From the NCBI GenBank assembly GCA_934162555.1, contig CAKPJE010000035.1, forward strand, positions 1-9,855: 9,855 bases of DNA. The letters are read 5' to 3'. The DNA is from an uncultured Bacilli bacterium (lineage in GTDB: Bacteria > Bacillota_I > Bacilli_A > RF39 > UBA660). The first letter of the stretch is position 1; every line of letters begins with the position of its first letter. Made by a program: the position numbers and the translations under genes. Under the pieces are notes generated by a model. It was not told the origin of the DNA and made no database searches. It was given only the letters and a program-made list of their open reading frames with translations. This document shows positions 1-5,430 of this stretch, in pieces.

Positions 1-1231
1 CGTTTGTTAGATTAACGCTTGCATTTAGATTCTTATTACCATCATAGATACCAACAAATTCAATATTTTTTACATTGCCAGACAAATTCATAGGATCTTC
101 AGCAACCCATGTTGCTTCAGATATTTCCATTATTCTTTTGAATATTTTATTAAAGGCGCCAGTCATTGCTGATTCATTTGTAACATCTTGATAGTAACCA
201 GAACCTATTTTGTTTCTAAGCCAATTTTTATAATCATCCGAACTACTATCACTTCCTATTTCGTATGTTGTTGATGTCCTATCAACTACTGAATGGCTCT
301 GACCATTTGTTTGTTCAACATAAGCTATGATTGTTTGGCCACCAACATCAACACCGATTGAGTAAATAGTGATTCCTTTATTTTTTATTTTTTCTGCTTC
401 TTCTCTTGCTTTTATAGCAGATGTATCACTATAACTTGTTCCATACAAACATTTCTTTTTTGAAACATGGTCATAAAATATTTTACCAGTACTATCATAC
501 GGATCATATCCACTGTAACCACTACTTATGTATGTTGTTGGGAATCCATCAGATAAGAAGATAATATGCTTAGAACTTGCATTAGATTCACTTAACATGT
601 CTTTTGCTCGTTTTAATCCCGATTCAATATTTGTGAATCTAGAGTGAGATTTGTCATATCCATTAGCATTTATTATTTTATTTGTTTTTTCAACCATTGT
701 TTTTTTCAATGCTTCTGCTTGCTTTGTTGTCATACATTCTTGTAATTCAAATATTTGTTTACTATCTGTATTAAATGCAACAAAACCAATTTTTCTATTT
801 ATGTTTTTACCACCAGCTGAATGTTCAGCAAATTTATCAATAAAATTTTTGGCAGCATCTTGAGCAGCTTCAATTCTAGTAGTCGATCCCATTTTGGATT
901 TCATTGTATTTGAAATATCTAAAACAACTACAACAGCTAAATCTGGTTCTTCTGCTTTTGTTCTCGTTTGAACTCTTAATGTAATATCAAAATAGTTTTC
1001 TATATTTGAATTTCCACTTTTATAATTGGTCTCAGATATTGTTTTGCTAATAATAACACTACTATCATCTTTAGATTTACCACTATCTTTGCCTTCCCAG
1101 TTTTCTCCACCAAGACTAGAAACTTGTTTATAATTATTAAGTACTACATTATCACCATATACACTTAAAAAAGGGTAAACAGTTACAACAAATAAACATA
1201 AAATATATAGAATTTTTTTTAAGTACTTCAT
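1..1231 (-). CDS. Secreted VWA-domain surface protein (adhesin-like), 3' end cut by window edge
   Basis: The frame is open for 410 codons from an ATG at 1231 and runs off the left edge, so the C-terminus is missing. A strong ribosome binding site (GGGAGG on the minus strand, 1239-1244) supports this start. Residues 1-26 form a signal peptide: Lys-rich start, hydrophobic stretch about 7-24, likely cleavage after VYG26. Residues about 97-370 are a VWA fold with a complete-looking metal-ion site: D105-x-S107-x-T109 after a run of valines, T200 in FTNIESGL, and D228 in LSDGFP. After the domain, AEDPMN (377-382) resembles the junction to beta-sandwich stalk domains in VWA adhesins and pilus tip proteins. 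Function inferred: metal-dependent binding at the cell surface. The gene starts 23 bases after the signal peptidase gene and is probably co-transcribed with it. Whether it has a sortase signal or membrane anchor cannot be seen. Confidence 0.88.
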   Translation of the reverse strand, partial: MKYLKKILYILCLFVVTVYPFLSVYGDNVVLNNYKQVSSLGGENWEGKDSGKSKDDSSVIISKTISETNYKSGNSNIENYFDITLRVQTRTKAEEPDLAVVVVLDISNTMKSKMGSTTRIEAAQDAAKNFIDKFAEHSAGGKNINRKIGFVAFNTDSKQIFELQECMTTKQAEALKKTMVEKTNKIINANGYDKSHSRFTNIESGLKRAKDMLSESNASSKHIIFLSDGFPTTYISSGYSGYDPYDSTGKIFYDHVSKKKCLYGTSYSDTSAIKAREEAEKIKNKGITIYSIGVDVGGQTIIAYVEQTNGQSHSVVDRTSTTYEIGSDSSSDDYKNWLRNKIGSGYYQDVTNESAMTGAFNKIFKRIMEISEATWVAEDPMNLSGNVKNIEFVGIYDGNKNLNASVNLTN

Positions 1232-1254
1232 TTAAAAACCTCCCTGAAAATTTT

Positions 1255-1821
1255 TTAATTTACACTACCTATATTTTTTATTGGCCAAACCCTAAAAATT
1301 ATTTTTCCAATAATATCATCATTACTAATACAACCAACTTCACTATTTCTTGAATCAATAATTGTATCTCTTCTATCACTTAATACAAACCATTTGCCAT
1401 CTTGTACCTGTAAAGGAAATTCAACATCTGTTTCGCCAAGCATTTTATTTTGAACATAGCTCTCATTTATTACTTCTCCATTTACACTTACATTTCCTTC
1501 ATCATCGATATATACCCAATCAGAAGGTGATGCAATAACTCTTTTAATTAATATTTTATTTCCGTGATAAAAAGCAATGATATCTCCCTTTTTAATATTT
1601 TTAGTTTTAACACTCACTACTATTTCACCCTCATTTAGAATCGGTGCCATTGATGTTCCACTTATTTCAACTACAGGCATTAGTAATGAAGCAATAATAG
1701 TTGCAAAAGCTGCTACTATTATTAAGCCATAAATTGTACTCCTTAATATTCTATTATATTTAGATTTGTATGTTTCCCTTTTTAGTTCATTTTCAATATC
1801 ATTAACATTAAACTTTTTCAT
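1255..1821 (-). CDS. lepB: Type I signal peptidase (S26 family)
   Basis: This 188-residue membrane protease would remove signal peptides from exported proteins on the outer face of the membrane. The length matches the short Gram-positive enzymes (SipS type, about 184). A cytoplasmic N-terminus (1-28) is followed by one membrane segment (about 29-50) and the catalytic domain. S57 in SGTSMAP is the nucleophile and K93 in LIKRVIASP is the general base, so it is a Ser/Lys enzyme and not the Ser/His SipW type. The last conserved box reads SDRRDTIIDSR (148-158) against the usual GDNRxxSxDSR. The Gly, Asn and Ser positions are changed, while the DSR is kept. Its ATG overlaps the upstream stop codon (ATGA, 1818-1821), with an AAAGG ribosome site inside that gene, which indicates translational coupling. 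The VWA gene follows, and its product is a plausible substrate. A housekeeping paralogue elsewhere is likely but unseen. Confidence 0.93.
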   Translation of the reverse strand: MKKFNVNDIENELKRETYKSKYNRILRSTIYGLIIVAAFATIIASLLMPVVEISGTSMAPILNEGEIVVSVKTKNIKKGDIIAFYHGNKILIKRVIASPSDWVYIDDEGNVSVNGEVINESYVQNKMLGETDVEFPLQVQDGKWFVLSDRRDTIIDSRNSEVGCISNDDIIGKIIFRVWPIKNIGSVN

Positions 1822-2255
1822 TTTCGTTTACCTTTGAATTTTCTTAAATCCTGGATTTTTTCTTTTATCTCTGGATTTTCTTTAACAATATTTTTAACTT
1901 CCAATTCAACATTTTTAATAAATTCATCTGCTTCTTTTTCTCGCTTTTTACATTTTCTCGCTGTTTCTCTTAACATTTTTGTTTTTAAATTTTCAATTTC
2001 CTGTTCCCCTTTTTCTTTTAATTCTTTTATATTATTTAAATAAATTTCGGCAGCTTCTTGAGCAACATTGAATATTCCGCTTAATTGAAGTGAAGCATCA
2101 GCTAAAGAACCAGCATTTTTAAAAATTACTTTTTTTGATTCAAGTTTATTTTTTAAATTATCTACTTCCGTTTCTAACTCTTCAATTCTTTTAGTTTGTT
2201 CAAGTAAAATTTCAAGTAATTCTTTTCTATTTAACTTTTTTAATTCCTTGTTCAA
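1818..2255 (-). CDS. Small charged coiled-coil protein of unknown function
   Basis: I chose the TTG at 2253-2255 as start because a good ribosome site (AGAGGTG on the minus strand, 2262-2268) lies 6 bases before it. An in-frame ATG at 2288 has no ribosome site and sits inside an inverted repeat. From the TTG the product is 145 residues, cytoplasmic, with no signal peptide or membrane segment. It starts with a Lys/Leu-rich helix (NRKELLEILLEQ) and a heptad-like coiled coil (KRIEELETEVDNLKNKLE). A less charged central motif follows (NAGSLADASLQLSGIF, then AQEAAEIYL), and then a second long Lys/Glu helix to a basic end. From memory, similar proteins with this central motif occur in Clostridia beside signal peptidase and VWA genes, sometimes labelled only hypothetical. 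The 4-base overlap with lepB says the two are made together. A role as scaffold or regulator of the surface module is inference only. Confidence 0.82.
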   Translation of the reverse strand: MNKELKKLNRKELLEILLEQTKRIEELETEVDNLKNKLESKKVIFKNAGSLADASLQLSGIFNVAQEAAEIYLNNIKELKEKGEQEIENLKTKMLRETARKCKKREKEADEFIKNVELEVKNIVKENPEIKEKIQDLRKFKGKRK

Positions 2256-2261
2256 GTAAGA

Positions 2262-2268
2262 CACCTCT
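2262..2268 (-). promoter_or_regulatory. Ribosome binding site that decides a TTG start
   Basis: AGAGGTG on the minus strand sits 6 bases before the TTG at 2253-2255. The alternative in-frame ATG at 2288 is preceded by TTTTAGAAAC, with no Shine-Dalgarno match. This favours the shorter coiled-coil protein. Confidence 0.7.
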
Positions 2269-2285
2269 ATTCTAATTTTATTAAT

Positions 2286-2302
2286 CATGTTTCTAAAACA
2301 TG
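2286..2302. repeat. 17-base dyad in the leader of the coiled-coil/lepB/VWA unit
   Basis: CATGTTT (2286-2292) and AAACATG (2296-2302) are perfect 7-base inverted arms around a 3-base centre. The dyad lies between the candidate promoter and the chosen TTG start, about 18-34 bases after the expected transcription start. It could be a repressor operator or a small hairpin in the mRNA leader. No U-run follows, so it is not a terminator. Confidence 0.5.
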
Positions 2303-2326
2303 TATAATATCCTCTTTTGGTTATTT

Positions 2327-2355
2327 ATTATAATGATTGTCAAATTAAAAAGCAA
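2327..2355 (-). promoter_or_regulatory. Candidate sigma-A-type promoter for the surface module
   Basis: On the minus strand a perfect TATAAT (-10, 2327-2332) is preceded after 17 bases by TTGCTT (2350-2355), which matches the -35 consensus only in TTG. T/A-rich tracts further upstream (2356-2400) could act as an UP element. A TTGACA at 2339-2344 is too close to this -10 (5 bases) to serve as its -35. The 2289-2430 gap holds only this promoter, the dyad and the spoIVB terminator. Confidence 0.45.
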
Positions 2356-2406
2356 GTAAAAATTTAAAATTTCTTAAAAAATTTTAAAAAAAAGCATTTT
2401 TGCACT

Positions 2407-2432
2407 AAAAAAGAAGGAATTTTCTTCCTTCT
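2407..2432 (-). terminator. Rho-independent terminator after spoIVB
   Basis: On the minus strand AGAAGGAA, a 5-base loop (GAAAA) and TTCCTTCT form a perfect 8-bp stem (2412-2419 with 2425-2432) followed by a T run (2407-2411). The first stem base-pairs include part of the spoIVB stop codon. It separates spoIVB from the downstream surface module. Confidence 0.85.
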
Positions 2433-3387
2433 ACTTTTCTGCTTCTTCTAGCATTGAACCAATATATACACCATATCCTTTTACTGGATTATCGATGATA
2501 ACATGTGTTACTGCACCTATTATTTTGTCATCTTGAATTATTGGACTACCACTCATTCCCTGTACTATACCACCTGTTTTTTTAAGTAATTTTTCGTCGG
2601 AAATGTGAAATAAAATATTTTTGATGTCGCTTTTATTTGTTTTTTCGATTCTAATATCAAACTCTTCTACTTTTGTACCATCTAAAACTGTTAATATTTT
2701 AGCTTTTCCTACTTTTATTTCATCAAATGATGCTACTTTGTATAATTTTTTATTTGGTAAATTTCCTGTATAATTACCAAATATACCTTTGTTTGTATTT
2801 TCAAAGACTGAACCTAATACACTATCGGTATAATATCTTGCATTTTTGCTTCCTGGTATTCCTTTTGAACTCATTGTTATCCCTGTTATAGTTGATTCAA
2901 AAATGGATCCGCTATTTGAATTAAATAACTTTCCTGTAGTCTTTTCAATTATTTCATGCCCTAAAGCCCCAAATAGTCTTGTTTTTGGATCTATATATGT
3001 TAGTGTTCCTATTCCTGTTATGCTATCTTTTACATATAAACCCGATTTATATATTCCATTTTCTAAAATAATGTTTAAATCTGTTTTGTATTCTTTATTA
3101 CCTCTAATATAACCAACACTTACAACAGACTTCCCTTTTATTGCTTCGATAAAATCAGTACTTGATTTAATGTTTTTGTTATCAATTGTTTTAATTATAT
3201 CTCCTACTTGCAAACTTATTTTGTTTGTTTTATCAACTTCATATGTTCCTACAACTAATATGCCAGTGCTGTTTACTTTGATTCCTACTGTTTCTCCTCC
3301 AGCATAAATGTAAGAGGAATAAGCATATATATTTAGTGGCATAATAACTAATAGAAGAAGCATAATTAAGGCTTTTTTTAAATGCAC
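2431..3387 (-). CDS. spoIVB: SpoIVB-like secreted PDZ/S55 serine peptidase
   Basis: The product has 318 residues from a GTG start. AGGAG lies 8 bases upstream (3396-3400), and an ATG overlapping that site is followed at once by a stop. Residues 1-22 form a signal or anchor segment rich in Leu and Ile. A PDZ-type region follows at about 35-105 (GILVVGTY, LQVGDIIKTIDN). The S55 protease domain spans about 120-315: H144 in GALGHEI, D264 in HISDEK and S279 in GGIVQGMSGSP, then GAVTHV. From memory these align with His236, Asp363 and Ser378 of Bacillus SpoIVB, so the triad looks intact. In Bacillus the forespore-secreted protease triggers pro-sigma-K processing by cutting SpoIVFA. At 318 residues it is clearly shorter than the 426-residue Bacillus protein, mainly in the N-terminal half. 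It is flanked by terminators on both sides. spo0A, its usual neighbour, is not next to it. The family call is firm; a sporulation role in this organism is not proven. Confidence 0.93.
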   Translation of the reverse strand: MHLKKALIMLLLLVIMPLNIYAYSSYIYAGGETVGIKVNSTGILVVGTYEVDKTNKISLQVGDIIKTIDNKNIKSSTDFIEAIKGKSVVSVGYIRGNKEYKTDLNIILENGIYKSGLYVKDSITGIGTLTYIDPKTRLFGALGHEIIEKTTGKLFNSNSGSIFESTITGITMSSKGIPGSKNARYYTDSVLGSVFENTNKGIFGNYTGNLPNKKLYKVASFDEIKVGKAKILTVLDGTKVEEFDIRIEKTNKSDIKNILFHISDEKLLKKTGGIVQGMSGSPIIQDDKIIGAVTHVIIDNPVKGYGVYIGSMLEEAEK

Positions 3388-3466
3388 TATTTCATCTCCT
3401 AACAGACTACATTATTATTATTTGAATATTAAAAAAATTTATTAATACAAAAACTACCATAAATTT

Positions 3467-3497
3467 AAAAAGGTCTAACTTTTACGTTAGAACCTTT
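3467..3497 (-). terminator. Rho-independent terminator after xseB
   Basis: On the minus strand AAAGGTTCTAAC, a 6-base loop and GTTAGACCTTTTT make an 11-bp stem with one bulged T (3486-3497 with about 3469-3479), followed by a short T run (3467-3468 plus stem Ts). It begins at the xseB stop codon. The remaining gap up to the spoIVB start (3388-3466) must hold the spoIVB promoter, but I found no convincing sigma-A or forespore-sigma motif in it. Confidence 0.75.
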
Positions 3498-3714
3498 ATT
3501 CTTCAACTTCAAAATTTTCTAATTCGCCATTACTAGATACGATTTTACTTACTTTTTCTTCAACATTTTTTAATTCTTCATCACAAGATTTTAATAAATC
3601 CATAGCTTTTTTATATTTTTTAAAAGAATCATCTAATGTTGATGTACCATTTTCTAGTTCAGCTATTATAGATTCCAATTCCATTAGTTTATCTTCAAAT
3701 GTTTTGTTCTTCAT
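3496..3714 (-). CDS. xseB: Exodeoxyribonuclease VII small subunit
   Basis: The 72-residue protein is close to the usual 75-85. It shows the family pattern of two helices: FEDKLMELESIIAELENG, then a short turn (TSTLDDS), then a second helix starting FKKYKKAMDLL and ending near VEEKV. The small subunit binds the coiled-coil region of XseA to build exonuclease VII, which degrades single-stranded DNA in both directions to oligonucleotides. The start is supported by GGAGG (3721-3725) 7 bases upstream. It overlaps the end of xseA by 20 bases in another frame, so the subunits are probably translationally coupled. The acidic tail (ELENFEVEE) is ordinary for the family. Confidence 0.95.
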   Translation of the reverse strand: MKNKTFEDKLMELESIIAELENGTSTLDDSFKKYKKAMDLLKSCDEELKNVEEKVSKIVSSNGELENFEVEE

Positions 3715-4975
3715 TTACTTCCTCCAAATTTTCAATATCAGCGCTTACTAATCCATCCACTAATTTTATTTGTATTTTGTCATTTACTTTTAAATTTTTG
3801 ACTGAATTAATTATATTTTCTTCTTTATACAATACACTATATCCTCTTTTTAGTGTGTTCAAAGGATTAATTATTATTAATTTTTCTTTAATTTTTTCTA
3901 AATTTTTAATTTTATCATTATACATAAATTTTGGATTAATTATTATATGATTATTATGTAATATATTTAATTTATTTTTATTTTGATTGATAACGTTATT
4001 TATTAAAATATTTACTTTTTCACTATACATAATTAATTTTTGCTTTTTATTATCATACATAACCATTGGATTTTTTAAAACAAAAGAATTTTTAAGTCTA
4101 TCTAATTCCAAATTAAAAATTTTAATTTTTTTTAAAATCGTTTCATTTAAACGAATTCTTAATTGGTCATTATTTTTTATTAGATCCATTAAAACAGGTG
4201 TTGCAAGCATAGCTCCGGCAGTTGGTGTAGCTGCTCTTGCATCGGCAACAAAATCAGCAATTGTAAAATCTGTTTCGTGGCCTACAGCACTTATTATAGG
4301 AATATCACAGTTATATATAGCTCGTGCGACTATTTCCTCATTAAATGGCCACAAATCTTCAATTGAACCACCACCACGACCAACTATTAAGGTATCAATA
4401 TTATATTTTTGGGCCAAATTAATATTTCTTACGATATCTTCTTTAGCACCATCTCCTTGAACTAAACTAGAAAAAACAATTATTTCAGTAATTGGACATC
4501 TTTTTTTAATTGTTGTTACAATATCTCTAATTGCTGCTCCTGTTTTTGCTGTTATAACACCTACTCTTTTAGGAAAAAAGGGTATTATTTTTTTATGTTC
4601 AGGATTAAATAATCCTTCTAATTCAAGTTTCTTTTTTAATTCTTCATATTTTTTATATAAATTACCTATTCCGTCTTCTTCCATTTCATCTACATATATT
4701 TGATAATTACCTGCTTGTTCATATATACTAACTCTACCATGTACTAATACTTTGGTACCATCTTGAGGATTAAACTTTAATTTAAATGTATCACGAGAAA
4801 ACATAATAGCATTTATTTTACTACTTTCATCTTTTAATGAAAAATATAGATGTCCTGTTGAATGTTTTTTAAAATTTGATATTTCGCCTTTTAAATATAC
4901 GTTGCGCATTTTAGTGCTATTATCAAACATTAGTTTTAAATATTTTGTAAATTCACCTATTGTTTGGTAATTCAT
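3695..4975 (-). CDS. xseA: Exodeoxyribonuclease VII large subunit
   Basis: The protein has 426 residues, slightly shorter than Bacillus XseA (about 448). It is the catalytic and DNA-binding subunit of exonuclease VII. An N-terminal OB-fold (about 1-100) contains YLKGEISNFK and GHLYFSLKD. The nuclease domain (about 125-330) shows the family signatures VGVITAKTGAAIRDI (138-152), VGRGGGSIEDLWPFNEE (198-214) and SAVGHETDFTIADFVAD (229-245). The C-terminal part is a Lys/Asn/Ile-rich helical region followed by a small domain with LKRGYSVLY. Its ATG overlaps the nusB stop (ATGA, 4972-4975), and AGAGGT lies just upstream within nusB. It ends in TGA within xseB. Confidence 0.96.
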   Translation of the reverse strand: MNYQTIGEFTKYLKLMFDNSTKMRNVYLKGEISNFKKHSTGHLYFSLKDESSKINAIMFSRDTFKLKFNPQDGTKVLVHGRVSIYEQAGNYQIYVDEMEEDGIGNLYKKYEELKKKLELEGLFNPEHKKIIPFFPKRVGVITAKTGAAIRDIVTTIKKRCPITEIIVFSSLVQGDGAKEDIVRNINLAQKYNIDTLIVGRGGGSIEDLWPFNEEIVARAIYNCDIPIISAVGHETDFTIADFVADARAATPTAGAMLATPVLMDLIKNNDQLRIRLNETILKKIKIFNLELDRLKNSFVLKNPMVMYDNKKQKLIMYSEKVNILINNVINQNKNKLNILHNNHIIINPKFMYNDKIKNLEKIKEKLIIINPLNTLKRGYSVLYKEENIINSVKNLKVNDKIQIKLVDGLVSADIENLEEVNEEQNI

Positions 4976-5376
4976 TTATTTACCTCTTCATGGTATATTT
5001 TATCTAAAACACCATTTATTAATTTAACTACTTTATCATCACTATATGATTTAGCTAGTTCTATTGCTTCATTAATTACAACTATATCTGGAGTATCAGA
5101 ATATATAAGTTCATATATTGCCATTCTTAGTATAGCTATATCTGTAAATCCTAATCTATCTATTGTCCAGTCTTTCATGTATTTATTCGCAAGTTCATCT
5201 ATTTCATTTTTATATGTTACTGTACCATATACAATTTCTTTTACAAATTCATTATCAATTTCAACGTTTTCTTTTATTAGATCATCAACATTGTATTCAA
5301 TTTTATTTTTATCAAAAACGGCTATTTGATAAAGAATTGTCATTATTTTTTTTCTTAATTCACTTCTTGTTTCCAT
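4972..5376 (-). CDS. nusB: Transcription antitermination factor NusB
   Basis: This 134-residue all-helical protein has the usual length. NusB binds boxA RNA with NusE (ribosomal protein S10) and supports antitermination in rRNA operons. The family pattern is clear: an N-terminal helix with ELRKKIMTILYQ, a central FVKEIVYGTVTY, W70 with DRLGFTDIAILRMAIYEL (73-90), and PDIVVINEAIELAKSYSDDK (96-115) with LINGVLDKI. The start is an ATG at 5376 with GAGG about 10 bases upstream. It lies 50 bases after mutS and overlaps xseA by 4 bases. The nusB-xseA-xseB order is common in Bacillota. Confidence 0.95.
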   Translation of the reverse strand: METRSELRKKIMTILYQIAVFDKNKIEYNVDDLIKENVEIDNEFVKEIVYGTVTYKNEIDELANKYMKDWTIDRLGFTDIAILRMAIYELIYSDTPDIVVINEAIELAKSYSDDKVVKLINGVLDKIYHEEVNK

Positions 5377-5395
5377 TTTTTCACGTCCTCAATCA

Positions 5396-5430
5396 ATTAT
5401 ATAATATTTTTATTTTAAAATAAATATTAT
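5396..5430 (-). promoter_or_regulatory. AT-only dyad and possible promoter between mutS and nusB
   Basis: The mutS-nusB gap carries an inverted repeat made only of A and T (5401-5430, arms about 14 bases with one unpaired T) that overlaps the mutS stop. On the minus strand TATAAT (5396-5401) follows it, with only a weak -35 (TTTATT, 17 bases upstream). No U-run follows the hairpin, so a terminator is doubtful. It may be a weak internal promoter for nusB-xseAB, or simply AT-rich spacer. Confidence 0.3.

Noticed and set aside
651..863. Short plus-strand open frame
   Set aside because: It lies wholly opposite the VWA gene, has no ribosome site, and its composition is what the reverse strand of AT-rich coding sequence gives.
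3388..3466. Forespore sigma (sigma-G type) promoter before spoIVB
   Set aside because: Only partial matches at poor spacing were seen in very AT-rich sequence, which is too weak to call.
3987..4460. 157-codon plus-strand open frame
   Set aside because: It is antisense to the conserved nuclease domain of xseA, with no family resemblance and no start signal.
4964..5423. Two overlapping plus-strand open frames opposite nusB
   Set aside because: Both are shadows of nusB. Their Ser/Leu/Phe-rich translations arise from AT-rich antisense sequence.
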